Of a DNA stretch of 64,000 nucleotides, positions 48,650 to 62,405 are shown one piece after another. Numbering within the stretch: the first letter of the stretch is position 1; each line of letters starts with the position of its first letter. The position numbers were made by a program, and so were the translations under genes. Source of the DNA: Paragonimus skrjabini miyazakii (Eukaryota > Platyhelminthes > Trematoda > Plagiorchiida > Troglotrematidae); NCBI GenBank assembly GCA_014338405.1, contig JTDE01000129.1:46499-110498 (forward strand). The letters run 5' to 3'. The notes below the pieces were generated by a model, which was not told the origin of the DNA, made no database searches, and saw only the letters and a program-made list of their open reading frames with translations.

Positions 48650-51600
48650 TTATCAAATCTGCCAAACTATTTATCAGAATCACAAACTGTTTATTGAAAT
48701 AACTTGTTTTGTCTTTTAGTTTATCAATGTTCGTAATCTCTCCAAGAAACGGTGAATAAAAGACTACTTATATCAGTCGAGTTAGAGGGCCTAAAGGGTA
48801 AGAAGAGAGTGTTTTAGGTGTGAAGAAACTGATCCTTGAAGAATGAACAGGAATCTATAAGAGTCTATCACACAATGATCACCTTTACTCCTACAACCAA
48901 ACTGTAGACCACAATAAACTGACTAATGAGAATGTGTTGGCTGCAAACAGTCTTTTGCTATTAGTCACATCATTCTAAGAGATTTGTTTATAAATCCATG
49001 TGATACGTGTTTGTGCAGGACACTGGTAATCTTTGGAAATGCATGTATGACAGTCTAGTCGGACACTTGTGCTGGCATGTGTGTATGTGCGAGTCACAAG
49101 TGATATAGCGCTACTAGAGTCCACGGTTAAATGGGGCTGAGATTTTTTGCAAGTGGTTAACCACATGAGGACCAGGAATTGTGTGAACTGCCTGTGGGCA
49201 AATAGCTGTGGATACTAGTGTGGTTTTTTGGTCTCTGCTACCACACATTAACAAATGGAAGTGTACGTAAAGTACACCGTAAACACGATTAGTTAACAAT
49301 CGGTATCGACTAAATACCATCCGACCGTATAGCACGTTTCTTTCCAGCATCGCGCGGTCCTATCGCATGTCGTTCATGGTTTTTTTCCTGATAGTCGTTG
49401 AACGGTTTTCTGAAATGGTCGGCTTAAAGACTACCAGTATAAAAATAGCTGGAGAAAAATCGATGTCTTTTGACAACAATTTTAAGGATGCGATATCTGC
49501 ATTGATTGACTCTTGCGTAGAGTGATAGCCCGTGCTCTACCATACATTTTGCCAAAGGGATGTATTATTTTCGAGTTAATTAATGTCAGTGTTATTAAGT
49601 GAGTAATTGTTTTTGGTTTCAAAGTTGTGGCCAACAACGTAACTAGATATACATATATTGAACAAAAACCTGTCAAATTGTTTGTTAGAGTAATTTCACG
49701 GTACATATCACTTCTCCGAGAGAGATATATCCATGTACTATATACTGTAATGCTAACCGAAATTCAAACTTGTTTCATTGAATCAAAACTCACAGCTTTA
49801 GTATAAAACCACGTCCAGTTCATCTACTTTCTAAATGATCTATGGACGCGCTTGCTTGTTTGACGGCCCGTCATTCGATGCATACGTTGGGAACAAGAGA
49901 AAAGGCAATTGTCTGTATGTCAAGCTTAGCACACTGTTGTCTAGATGAAAAAAGCGCTGGTAAGCTGGAAAATGTAATCACCATGTGACGGTTACAATTC
50001 CGTAGTTCAGCCAGTAATTGACGTAGTACATTTTACTGACAACCAAACCTCACTACAGTCACAAAGTAAAGTAACAAACACAGTAATGTGCAAGTTAACG
50101 AATTATACTGTGGCATTGACCGTTTGTGAATGACTGTAAACCACGATTCGAAGAAAATTCAACATTATGTATAAGATGAAGTCCTTTCAGAACTATTGAT
50201 GAATGCGAATTGGAATCGACCACACCGGACAGTGAAATTAACGCGCGTATCACATATCACACATGACTTATTGTTAGACATGCAATAGTAATGATCATAA
50301 TAACGGATAATCAGCATACAGTGCACTCCGCCGTTCCTCCAGAGGCTTTCGGTCTTCAATATCATGACTATCACAACGATGAGTGCTTTACATTTCAAAT
50401 TCATATATTAGCCATGCGCCAAGAAATCACATTTTCGTTATAGTGTAGTAAGTTAATCTCTCGGTTGGTTACAACTATTTTATATGACGGACCGATTGTT
50501 AATTCAGTTTTCAGATATTTGCAAAAATGATTCACAGGTTTATTGTAGAGCCATTTACTTAGTAAGTAATTTTAAATACTTGTTCCTTAAGATCAAGTAA
50601 ATCCGAACCACGTTTGAACGTGCAACACACTGAGCATAACAGTTAAGCTTCTATTGATTGTTGATGAACATCCCATATCGAAAATTATTTTTATCTCACA
50701 TCCAAATAGTTCTCAGGTTATTTTCACTTGTGTGACCATCACATCAAAATGAAAGTTTCAACGACTATGTGAACCCCATTATCTCCCAGGAAACTTTAAC
50801 TAAGTTACATAATGAGGAACGCTTCATCACGAACATGTCCACGTACCATAGGTTGGTGGGTGGAAATCGACAAGACGCTAAACCTCACCAACACTAAACA
50901 TTTCAACACAAAATACTCATTTGGGTTTGTTATATATATATCCGCAGCATGCACCTAGGATTAAGCACTGGATATTTTGTATGCTTGGGTCTGCAACGTA
51001 TATTCCTAAAGTCAATGGTCGGTGTGATCTGATTTGTCACGTGCTTCTTTGAGCAACCGGTTTAGCTTCAAATAAATTCCCAGAAAAGTAAACTTTACTT
51101 CGGGTCAGCCTTTGATGCTTCATAGTTAACTCATACGCTATGTGACTAACAGAATGATTTTGCTTTAAATGAAAGAGACCAAAATTGAGACGGTACAGCA
51201 CCTCAGACGTAAAGTTGAAATCTACAACAGGTGTGGGCAAAACTGAAAAGAACTAAGCTTGTAATATTGGGCTTAATATTCACAATGAGCACCATTGCAT
51301 TCATCTTTACCCCCGTTATATTTTGTAGAAAAGGATAAAATACCTCTCCAATGCCCGAATGGATAACGCAGTCCTACCCCACTGTACCTGATGTATTTCC
51401 CCGTTTAAGATGCACGGTGTAAGAAGTTTCCTCCGAATCTGAGCTGAAAACGTGTACCCACCAAAGTGGATTCCACACAGAACGTTTGTAGTTGTGTGTA
51501 TGAATAAAGCTCGGTTTGGCGCTTGATACTTTGGTGATTAGTTCAGTCTCATCGAAGATAAAGGTGAATTGCGATAGAGTTAGCTAATTTTAGGCGTATT

Positions 51601-53599
51601 TATCGAAAACCTTGCATTCGCGTTTTTCAACCGAACCCCTACAAATCCAAACGTGTTTACAACACTCCCAAATTCGCTTTGCGTGAATAAATTGTTAACC
51701 AGGCACAACAAACGAAGTTTCTCAAGACACATTTACCTAATCTCTTTCACGGTTCTCTGTATAGTTAATTCATACTAACTCGACGCCAATAACTTTGATT
51801 GTCACAGCAATAACTATGCAGATGAAAATCGGCCGGTCTATGGAAAAAAGAAGCGCAACCACCTGGGAGAATAACTCACCTACCTTCATGTGTCTCCAGT
51901 GACCATGACCTCGCGGTCTTGTGGATGAATATATGGACAATCATTCTGATATCTGTCTGCAGTTTGTTCGATTTTCAGATGTATGTGTTGCTGATGGGAC
52001 ACCAGGAGGAAACAGTTGCTTACGCCTTCGCTGGCAATCACTGAAATCGATTGCATGTGATGACAACTCTATCTATCATGCTGTGATTTATGAACATATA
52101 CCACTACATAACTGCACCACACTGACGCAATACGACCTCAGGATAGAATAAGGATAATTTGCTGTCTTGGCTGAAAGATATCTGAGGCCATGATGAGAGG
52201 GTGACAATTCCAGACGAACAACTGTTTTCAAGGGAACCTAACCAGTTTCTCATACGAACTTGTTGGAATCTACCAATGAACTGAACCGCTGTCATCTCGT
52301 GATGTCAAGTTGATCAAAGCTTAGAAAAGTACGTTGCATCCTCTATTTATCAGTAGACGCCATGACGTAACACTCTGGATTCTGATATTCAAGATGACGG
52401 CCGCTGTGTGAAGTAAAAACAAAATTAATGTCGTCCGATAAGCTCACTGAGATGACACCGACTTTCTTGTTGACTTACCTAAGCACGAACACTAAAACGA
52501 TCTTGAGAGAATACGTAAAAATAAGAAGGGTCTGATATTTTAGACAACACAAGGTACATACATCATGGTACATAGGCTTTACTCATCTGTCCAACGCAAC
52601 TAGATCAATTTTTCATTCGATCTGGACTTTGTGAGCGGGGGCTATTGTACGCACTCATGTCATAGCTTTGTTCACTCATATTGTCTGCTCTGCCTGTACC
52701 ATGTTTACCCTCTAAATCGCCTAGGTGTTTGTCGGTTACCGTGGTCTATTGGTGCTTGACCCCATCCCCAAACAGAGAGAAGAGGCTGGTTAATGTAGAC
52801 CCCAGATGTGCTGGGACCGTAGTGTGATGAACTGTTTCCAATCTGTGATTCACTGTGCTAAACTGAACCAGTGAGTTTGAACAATTCTAGGGAAAGTTGT
52901 AGGCTGCAACGGGGAAAAATTTCTGGTAATCTTACAATGACATCGAGTGACGCAAATCTGATGAGGGCATAAGAAGGTGGTATCGACACACCTTGGTGTA
53001 TAAAAAGTTTAGCTATTTAATTATTGCTAGCTTCAGGATTGTACATAATGCAGACATTTTCCACATGCTTCTATAAACAAAATACTTTCTATAATTAATG
53101 CACTACTAAATAAACTTATCATCTTTTACCCATGTATATATGATGGTAAATAGTTTAAAATTCGAAATTATTATCAACGTTTAATAATTTCAAACGCCAA
53201 ACAGTTTGCCATAATCTATTTTGAATTCAACATAGTTTTCATTGATTTTGTTAATCGGCTGAGATAAACAACGCATTGTTGTGAAAAGACGCAGATTTTG
53301 CTGGCAGCTATTTATGTCAGAAGTACCGAAAATGAATCAGGAAATATACTGGGCTTTTATGAATGTCCCGGGTATAACTCAAAAGTCTGATCAATACATG
53401 GCAAGGGGTGACAAACATTGACTGCAAATTCAAGAAATTCACTCATATGTAGTTCATACGGACCCTACTTATCATGTGGGCAGCCATCAGTGACCTACTT
53501 CAAGACCACTCAGGAATGATTTTATGGACACAAATGATATTTTAACTCCTACCGACCAAGTGACTCACCCATGCAGCACATACGTAGGCATTATCTGAA
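48650..53599. other. Unassigned stretch
   Basis: At 48653-48668 a short block (TCAAATCTGCCAAACT) is the inverse of 48424-48438 inside the palindrome spacer. Beyond that, no gene or repeat was recognised. Open frames are at most 79 codons. A short AT tract occurs near 50932. Confidence 0.45.
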
Positions 53600-53700
53600 C
53601 TGTGTGGACTTTTAACTGGACCAGCTACGTCGTTCGAGTGTTTGGATGAACGCTACGTCCAATTAAGAAAATTAAATATGGAGTTGGTGCCACCTCAGTG
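53600..53700 (+). pseudogene. Possible PLE GIY-YIG relic
   Basis: A short reading NWTSYVVRVFG resembles the GTSYVVRTNR segment of PLE fragment 3 at 40 kb. The REH block and 3' motif are not convincingly present, so this could be coincidence. Confidence 0.25.
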
Positions 53701-56700
53701 GTTTGAATGTTCCATGAAACTAGCAGGACGTTATCAGCCAATATATCCAATGTTGGTCTTGGAGGGATGCTCTTACAGCTGTATCAAGAACATATTTATT
53801 GTTTGTGTCTCAACGAATTAATTTGAAATAGGACTGAGCTACTCCGCTGATGGAATGAAGGCCCTAGCTTGTATCTAGGATTGTAAGAGTTGGCGCAAGC
53901 AAGTTTTAGGCCGGCATTTTACATTGAGAACGGATCATACGGTCTGACCTGCCTTGAGACGTTCACATATATAAACAGCTCCGTATTGGTGAATGGTACG
54001 TTCGATCATGCGCATGGCACTTTAAATTGAATCAAAGCCAAAGGTTGCACAATAAAGTAGTTTACACTCTATAATTTGTACCCTTAACCATACTTGAAAA
54101 CTCAGCGGATTTTGGAGAAACAGAGTTGTTTGCCGTATTTAACCAAGCTGATCCTGAATCTATCTCAAAAAGAAAAGAAAATTTAAAATCCAGAAAGACA
54201 ACTTACTTTAAAGACCATACTGTTTCATTTCTACTAGACGGTCCAGTATTAAACAAATCTTGTATGATCTTAGACCATACTACGAAGTAGGAACTGAGTT
54301 ACCTGTAGATTAGCATGAATAATGGGTGAGCACGTTTTCCTCCCACTAATACCGTTTGGGAATAAAATATTTTCCAAGTATGATGGTTACTTTGGTATTG
54401 TCAGGACTTAGTGCTTTGCAGCAGAAAGGTTCCGCTTACACAGATATAACCTATACATGAAGCTTACCAAAAGATCCCGTTTCATGACAGAAATATGATA
54501 AAACAATGAAACACCTCACGGCATTACACAATATGCTCATGAGGTTGTAGTCAAAAACGATAACAAACATAATGTGTTGGCCTATTACAACACTTACAAA
54601 TAAACGTGATATATTGGCAGTTACATGTTACTATGTCATCAATAGCTTGAAGCCCCGTTGTACGCAGTCGTTACTACAAGGTGTAGTATGCATTGTCTGA
54701 AGTGCCTCATTACTTGCTTCAGTGTCCTGTAGGACGTCACAATCGACAATGATTCACAATCCACCAGTCACAAATTCAATCAATTACCTCGTTTGTACGA
54801 CATATAATATGGTTGTAACTTACCTCAAAACAAAGCCATCATTTGCTATTTGAAAGAAGTTCTTCAAACTATTCAACCTAGAAGGACAATTAATAAGACG
54901 GTTTTCTTGACGCACTCGCTGCTGAAATAAGCATCCGTCATCAAGTTACGATTAGAAGTCCGGTTGAGTTAATCTACGAAAGGGAATTACGCAAGCAACC
55001 GAAGGTAACCCGTGAGTTCTTCAATGCGCAGGAAATCAAAATTCGTGCTGTTAAAGTGCACCCAATTTGCTGAGTAGTGTGTGTGTGTCCATCTGGATCT
55101 GTCTAATGTTTGCGGATGTCAACGGTCAACTCCAGAATCTCAGATAATCAAACGGTCTACTAGAACGGGAACCCACCGGATGGAGAACGGAAGGTGTGTT
55201 ATTGCAAAACACTTATTCCGATGTCCGATATATCTAAATTTCATCACAGTATCATTTAAGTTGCGTTGTGCAGTGCGATATGTAATGTAAAAATCACCGC
55301 TATCCATTACGGTTGTATTGACCAGTGAATCGCTCATACTCACTGCTTACTGTTTGCGTTTACTTGACAGCGTGTTGAAATGTGATCGATTCCTCTATCA
55401 TCCTTCCACGTCAGCTCGGTCTGTTTTTTACTTACTTGTGTGGGATGATTCGCCCTTCTCCGGTTGATACTTCAGCAATCAAATCCACTTTTCATCACTT
55501 GTTTGGTATTACTTTGTGCTGTACCACTGCAATTCTGTTAGAATGTCATGATAAAAGTTTTCTGTTCAACATCACCATCCCTATTTATACGGCAACACAA
55601 CAGCATACAACTTTCCGGTTAGAATGCCATGCAAACCTTTCCGAGGATGTCAGCGTCTTTTATTACCGTATTCAATGGTTACTTATAGCTTCATCAATGG
55701 TAGTTATATAAAATCTAAGATGGCTTAGTTAGTCTGGCGTGATTGATGAGAAAGATTTGCTTGCGATTGTAACGTTTTCATTTCTACTCTGGTATTAACA
55801 ATTGAGGTCTGTTCACAGGGAAAAAGCGTGTTTTGTAAAATCGCATTCAGATGTGAATCCGGTCTGTTCTTTAAAATCTGTCTTTTCCCGGGTTGAATGA
55901 GCTGATTCAGATGCAAACTAACGAGTTAGTCAGGTATAGTAGAAGCACACCTGATTCTTCTGTGGTCGTCACGGAGACTTTCTCTTTCTCTGGTAATTTA
56001 TTTCAACTGTTCACTTTTTCAGTAACTGAAGGGACAGTAAGAAAATGAGGGTTACTGACCTAGTAGTAATTGTAGTAATTTACCTCATCGAAAAGTTAGC
56101 TAACGGCAACAATGATTGGTATAAACGCTATAATGAAAATCTCTGCACCAATTTTCCTGCTGATGTAAAGCAGAACACATGAATTGAACACTTAACAAAT
56201 GTTGAGAAATTTCAAACTATCTTCTGAAAAGCCTTAATTCAGGCGTTCGGTCTTATTAACAAGACAGCTAGGAGATAAATTAACATTATATGCCACAACA
56301 GTTAGACGGTTTTTACGAGCCTGCACCCTAATTCACCCAAGTAAATAGTGACATGTCTATCACGCCCTCCGTAACACACGGCGATCCACATAACAGCTAG
56401 TTAACCTTTCCAGTTAGATGATTTCATTTCCTTCGGTCTTCTAACTCAGTATTTCTTGCAACCTGTAGGCAGGCACCTTTATCAGTTTACGCTTTATTTT
56501 GGTGTCAGATTACCAGCACTGTGGCAACTACATGGTTCCTTCAGATTGAAGATGTTTAGGGTTACTTCACCATTATTTCAAGATTTCCTATATTTCTTCT
56601 GTCTGAATTATTTAACTGGTCTACTCTTCAATGTTTTCCAGTAGTCTTTTCATATATGGCTGCTGTGGATAAAATCTGTTGTTTTTACTATTGTGACCCT

Positions 56701-56999
56701 ATCATTAAAGAGTATGATAAAATGGGGGTAATATAATAGTAGGAATCCTATTTTTCCGGCTACTCTGAAATATGTAAGAATCTTTAATAGAAGAATTCTG
56801 ACTTTGGTTGACCAACATAGGCTAGCGTTTTTTGCAATGGCCGAACTGCACTGAGCAACCGTCTCAAGGCGGGTTGTCTCTTTTGGTGTCTTACCTGTAG
56901 AAACCATGAGATAAGCAAAGGTGTAGTATTTCCGAACAGTTTCCACTATTTCGGATAGTTGTGAACAGTGGGGGTGTTGTTCGTAGCTCGGGTTGATGG
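53701..56999. other. Unassigned stretch
   Basis: Contains a 109-codon plus frame (55382-55711) and most of a 128-codon minus frame (56650-57036), both without recognisable domains. The latter ends inside the hairpin at 57000. A (GT)6 microsatellite lies at 55077-55088. Confidence 0.4.
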
Positions 57000-57139
57000 T
57001 TTTGCCATTGGTATGTTCGCCAATCTCCACGCTCAAAGACTATACGCTAAAACGATTACGCACTGATGATGTCACCTCGCTTGGTGATGAAACGTTTGCA
57101 ACCTAAATGCCAAGCTCGGCGAACATACCAATGGCAAAA
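57000..57139. repeat. Inverted-repeat element with 22-bp perfect termini
   Basis: 57000-57021 and 57118-57139 are perfect reverse complements (TTTTGCCATTGGTATGTTCG plus CC). The 96-bp interior contains CTGATGA (57063), a five-pair stem TCACC/GGTGA and GAAAC (57089). That order is hammerhead-like, but the stem is offset from the core by unequal spacers. It could be a small foldback element or the inverted termini of a Penelope-like element. Confidence 0.65.
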
Positions 57140-57249
57140 GTTTCCACTATGTTGTGCATCCCATCCAGCCGCTTCTCATTTAATAAAGAATTACTGACTT
57201 AGACTTTAAATTTGTATGCAGACGAAATGACATATTTTAAAGATGACCC

Positions 57250-57320
57250 AGTTGAAAAATTCGTGAGCTTCCGTCGGATTATAGCCAGCGACAAAAACAG
57301 CGTGCTCCATAGCAGCATAC
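57250..57320 (-). repeat. tRNA-like element fragment (family A), minus orientation
   Basis: 'ggattatagccagcgacaaaaacag' and the preceding 'gaaaaattc' align with the B-box side of the left arm at 48155-48195 (GGATTCGAACCAGCGACAGA). The A-box side is not clear. It is a partial copy. Confidence 0.5.
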
Positions 57321-57625
57321 ATCATAATGGTTGGTCTAAGAAATCAAGTAGGGTGTTTGAAAATTTCATTATAATGTTTGGTTATTTGGCATGATTTAGA
57401 ATGTCAGTGAGAACGCCACCTTACTGATCTTTTTATACCAGTGTAACAATTTTTCTTTCACTTGCAAATTCTAATTGATGCCTCAGATATGTCGCCTTGT
57501 AAATGACCATTCATTAGGATTCAGTTCAGCTGGTCTTCAACGACTAGCAAATTATTATTTCGATCAAAACAGCACATATCGTGGCGAGATGACACATCGT
57601 ACCATTTCACACAAATGTGTTGGAT

Positions 57626-58136
57626 TGCCAGGCCGGAGATGCGAGTATTCAAATATTCGACGGAGTACCTTAACGCAGAAGGCAGGCACGTCCACAAGGC
57701 CTCAACGATCGGATGGCAAACAACGGGGGCAGTCGGATGAGTCATCGCTCGACCAGATCGGACCAACGGGCGAGACATGGCAGGCAAAATAGAATGGACG
57801 ACGAAATCGGGGGCTTTTTTATTCCAACACTCGGGGGAATATCTTGCCACCACCGCGGAATACGATTAACGCCCATTGTGGATAGATGGAGAACAACACG
57901 AGCGACCGGACGAGCCATCGCTCAACGGAATCGGACTAACGGACGAAGAATGGTAGGCGGAAAACCCCCCGATAGACGGCGCTGATCACACACGTAAACT
58001 GTACAGAAGTGCACACGACGAGTGAGCGGAAACCTGAGGGTGTTATGGGCTGGAATGCTGACTCATAAACGCGAGCGTGCGTATAGCATGGTAACTAGCG
58101 TGTTGGACAATAAAGATTGTGCTTTACTGGAAGCCT
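57626..58136 (+). mobile_element. Solo LTR, plus orientation (family shared with 46044-46552)
   Basis: It starts TGCCAGGCCGGAG and ends near GGAAGCCT, where the other copy has GACGCCA, so the terminal A is mutated. It has AATAAA at 58109-58114. The TATA box of the other copy is lost here (ACGTAAAC at the corresponding place). It carries an internal direct repeat, about 57734-57789 and 57907-57965, each of the form CGGA(T/C)GAG(T/C)CATCGCTC followed by a GGAC(C/T)AACGG block. No PBS, gag or pol follows it. The 90-codon frame 57713-57985 aligns without gaps to the frame in the other LTR. Confidence 0.75.
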
Positions 58137-61100
58137 TTTCGCTACACAAGCTTTAGCACAATACGTGTAAAGCAAATGAACATTTAGATGACCATGATTT
58201 CTATGTTTCATCCCAAAACCAATTGTGTTCCCTTACGCACAACGGTCAACGGAGAAAAACAGCATCGACGCAAACTGAAAGATTTCGAATCCAGTTTATT
58301 CACCAGCTGTATATTCGAAGTGTGGTTCATCTTTTTTACTCTATGCGGACCACAAAACTGTTATTCGGACCAGCCTTTGTTCACTACTACTAGGATTAAA
58401 AGAATGCCATGTATTTTCGGGTTCATTGAAAGTCCAGTTTAACAGGCATGGTGAACAATTGATGTTGACAACATGAGCTAAAGAGTTGTCCGTATCTAGC
58501 AGTAGCGTAGTTCGCACTGACAGGAACGTTGGTAAGAGTGACGATGCGACCTCCCACTTTAGTCATAATTCAGTGATAAGTGGTCTCTGTTAAACCTTTC
58601 TTACTCAGTATGGAATGTAGTTCATGTGACATGAATAGTCAACTTCTCCGTCAAATTAAATTGTAGATTACATTCTATGTACAGAATAATCGATGCGGCC
58701 CAACATTAGGTAATTCGTGGAATTGCAGTCACAGAAAATGTTGAAAGTGGGTGCTTTATATTATCTAGACTTGACACTAGCCGATATGTAAACACAACGA
58801 CATTTACCAATCACGAGACAGTAGTGGGGTTTGGGCAGTTACTGGGTGCCAATACTCAAGTCAGATATCCTGTCAGTTGAGATATGTCTTGACCTGATTT
58901 TGTTTCCATAATGATAGTGATATAATTGACAACCTTTAAATTCACCTACTTTGTTACAGTATTCATATGACTTCAGGTTGTAAATTGCAAATGACCTAGC
59001 AGATGAGGCTGAAGGCTAATTCCAAGGTATATTCAGTCGCAATAATAGTACATTTCGACGTGAATTAGATAATCACCAGTAAATCATCGTTGATTGGACC
59101 TCTGATACGCCGAACAATGATGTCTCGATTTGTTGTCTTCGACAAGGCAGAAGTGAGGATGCGTGAAAATTTTCAAAACCATCTGATGGGCCTGAAGTAT
59201 GTTGTTCAGAACTGGCGCTAAGTAGGGCGACTTTTTTGGGGGAAGAACAAATTTAGTAAAGCAATTCTGTCACGACAGTCAGAAAAAGTTCAACTGGAAT
59301 ATCAACAACTTTTGTTTAGGTTTAAAATGAACTTAACGCATTTCTACTGTGATGTGATATTGCACACGAATGATGAAGTCGACAGTACACAATTTCACAC
59401 ATCTTTTGGATACATTTGCACAGATTCAGTGAACGTTGCTACTTTAACCGGACAGTAGTTAAGTTACCGTTGAATTATTATCAGCATATTCACTTGAAGT
59501 AATATTTGTTCTTGAAGCGCCGATCGTTGCCAAAGCAACAGGCCACTCTCCATCTGTGGCACACAAATATAAGGAACTGCATAGTTCTGATCGATTCAGT
59601 CTGTATTGACAATAGATCCACAATTAACACTTTATATTTTGACATGGACAGAGGTAAAGTTGTGCACATTAATCAGCAGAAGTGTGCTAATTATCAAGTT
59701 ATGATAAATAAACTGACTATCTAAAGCTGTAAACGAGACCATCAGCTGTGTTTGATGAAAATTGAAGTTTATCTCCAAATCGTGCAGTGAATGTTGGCTG
59801 GGCAATTCCCCTGAACATCTCATCACAATACACATTAACATTGCATGTATTAGCATGGAAACAATCATTCTGGTCACACGAATCTAGAAATTATATGGCC
59901 TGTATTACAAACCTCGGAAGACAGGTTGCTAACAGACTCATGGGTCTCAAGGTTTACTCTTATTCAGAGTAGTTGATGTCACCACGTGAATGGTCTACTG
60001 TTGTATGACAGGCAGTTTCGTTGTGAGTAATATACTACTCACAAGTAGTATGTTATCCACAGGCAACGTTCAGGAACAAAAGGGAAGCTGCGAATGCCAG
60101 GAAGACGGAGGACAAGGAGGAACTATCGAAATAGTGTGTACGCGCTCGGCAGAAGTTCCACCAAGACCAATGACAATGATGGATGTGAATGCATATCTAA
60201 CTTGCAAATGAGTATACGCGTTTGAGGTTTGATTTTTGACATGACCTATACGGGCGTTTGTGCAATAAACGAATTCTCAGGCCAAGCATCTTTTACGGTC
60301 ACAACACTACTATCATCTGATAAGAACCATAGTTATAATCTGTGCAGTTATCCATGCACCCCGCAGTCAACAAGCGTACATCTTTTCGTTAATGGATCAT
60401 TCACTTCCACTTCAGTTCCAGTCAGTGTAGCAAGTCTTCTTACTATTTTGCTTCCATCCACTATAGAATACAATGCTTAACTTCGAGGTTTGAGCTAGTT
60501 CAACCGAGATACTGGACGCTCCGTACGACCGGCATGTAATCGAAGGTCAACAAGCGCTAAAACCGTACAGACTACCCAATATATGTCAGCCCGTGTTTGC
60601 TTTTTTGTTGCTTACCGACTGTCTGCCTGTCTGTTGTATTACTACGCTGTTATGATGAGTTCGGTTGTTCAAATGCAGGATATTGAATGCTAGTATTTTT
60701 GTACGATTTTATTTAAAATATTTGTATTGAGAACGCTTTTTGTAAAATTATGAAGCATTCTTAAACTTACTCTCCAACTAACACGGCGTCAGAAATGCAT
60801 ACGCAAAAATGTAAGCGATCATTGGGAGGATACAGTCTTATTGGGTATGGCGCCTTCTTACTTGTTAGAGACGGCAAGTCATGACAGGTTAACCAATGTG
60901 CCAAAAATACCAGTTAATCACAAAGAGTATAGCTTCAGAACTGAACAACAGCCAGTCTGCACATCCTTCACTAAGAGTTGAATACATGATCACGTGCTAA
61001 CTACCCAACCGAATGTAGCCGTTAATCCGGCGTGATTTGCTGTCCTTTGTTGCAAGCAAACGAAACTAGATCAGCTGATAAAGGGTGCAAAACCGATTGG

Positions 61101-61904
61101 TCTAAAGTGTTTTAACGACGAGCCGCTCAGTTCATTTAACAGCTTTTGTTAACACACGTGAAAACAGACACTATTGTGGATGCAACATTGCCGTCTGTAA
61201 AAATGTTGTTAGCACCGGTGACAACCAAATGTTTTTCACTGAAATTTGTCAAACGGAAGTCTAAGAGACGCCAATACATTTTCGCGGCAGCCTATTCAAA
61301 ACGCTGGTTCACTTCTGCCGTAAGCAAATACCACTTTACGATGTGGTTGTGCAATTGTGGTAATCGTATGACTATAGTGGGCGTGCACCGGAAGGCCTTC
61401 TAGAAATGGTAACACAAAGGTAAGCCAGTTTTCCTAGCTATTGTGCTTTTTCAGCATTTACGGAAAGTGACAAAACGTTATTCTGTAGCCCCAGTGACTT
61501 CGACCCCATGAATTGGTACATGAGGGTTTGAACCATCATGCTAATACTTATCCACACATTGTGTTTGGTTCTGCGACATATATACAAGTTAAAACAGTCC
61601 GTATTACTTGATTGGTGATCAAAACATTTATCAGGCGGAGCAGATACTGGTTGCATCCCCGGAAATGTTATTGCTCCGCTGCACAGGTATTGGAATACAG
61701 ACAACAATGGACCGTCGATTAAAGCCACCAAACAAACACGCAGCTGGCAAGCCGAAAGCTCTGGAAGGTGCATACATGTGAATTGAATATGTGCAAACAA
61801 GTCACAGCTGAGGGTGGCTGGATGCAAAATGGCTTCCAGAAGTCTCAATGGACTCTCAAATCGGTTCATAAAGCAATATCTACTTTGCTAATCGGTAGGT
61901 TGGA
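58137..61904. other. Unassigned stretch, includes the longest open frame of the window
   Basis: A phrase SSSVVRTDRNVGKSD at about 58500-58545 recalls the SYVGRTDRRLGKR segment of PLE endonucleases and may be another relic. The 143-codon minus frame 61438-61869 starts with ATG but shows no domain, signal or repeat I recognise. A frame this long can occur by chance in 64 kb, and I do not call it a gene. Confidence 0.35.
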
Positions 61905-62405
61905 AGATTAGTGAAAAATCTGGGCCTCAACTGGATTTGAAACAGCGACAGAAACAGTATATCCAAGCTCGGCAAGCCCTGTACCAGCTGGGCTACGGAG
62001 CCATGCCGGGTGCACGGGGATTTCACATCTGGACTCTGTTACCCATCTGTTTCAATATCACATACGGAATTTATCAAATGATCCGGGACCGACTACCTCG
62101 ATAGGATTTCTCAAACATTTCATGTCGGAATCTACCAACACCACTGTTGACCATAGAAATTGCATTATCATCTAGTATCTAGGAAAATTAGTAAAGCAGT
62201 CGGACCCCTGGCTTATTTTGTTGATTCCATAAGTGACATTGAGAAGGGTGGATGGCAGAGTCCAGTTAAGAGATTTCCGAGCTCCCAGTGTGGTTACGTA
62301 GCAAAACTGATAGAGCGCTTGACAGGTTTGGGCATATTGTTTTTGTCAATGGTTTGAATCCAGGCGAATCCCAGTTTTCTCACAGTTGGATCTCTTCTGG
62401 GTTTA
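61905..62405. repeat. Inverted tRNA-like element (family A), diverged arms
   Basis: The minus arm is about 61905-62090 (B-box side 'ctggatttgaaacagcgacag' at 61930, A-box side 'accagctgggctacggag' at 61983), and the plus arm about 62205-62405 (A-box side 'gttacgtagcaaaactgatagagc', B box 'ggtttgaatcc', tail 'ttggatctcttctggg'). The distance between A-box positions is about 307 bp, the same as in the 48-kb palindrome, and the spacer 'aggatttctc...ctaccaac.ccac' is homologous to the 48-kb spacer. Unlike there, the two arms differ from each other at many positions. Confidence 0.75.

Noticed and set aside
55077..55088. Short GT, AT and poly-C tracts (also 41762-41782, 34214-34223) as regulatory sites
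   Set aside because: Ordinary microsatellites with no associated gene.
46044..58136. A single LTR retrotransposon bounded by the two LTRs
   Set aside because: They are in opposite orientation and no gag-pol or primer-binding site lies between them.
61438..61869. 143-codon minus-strand open frame, longest in the window
   Set aside because: No recognisable domain, no supporting neighbour or splice context. Its length is within what chance can produce in 64 kb on six frames.
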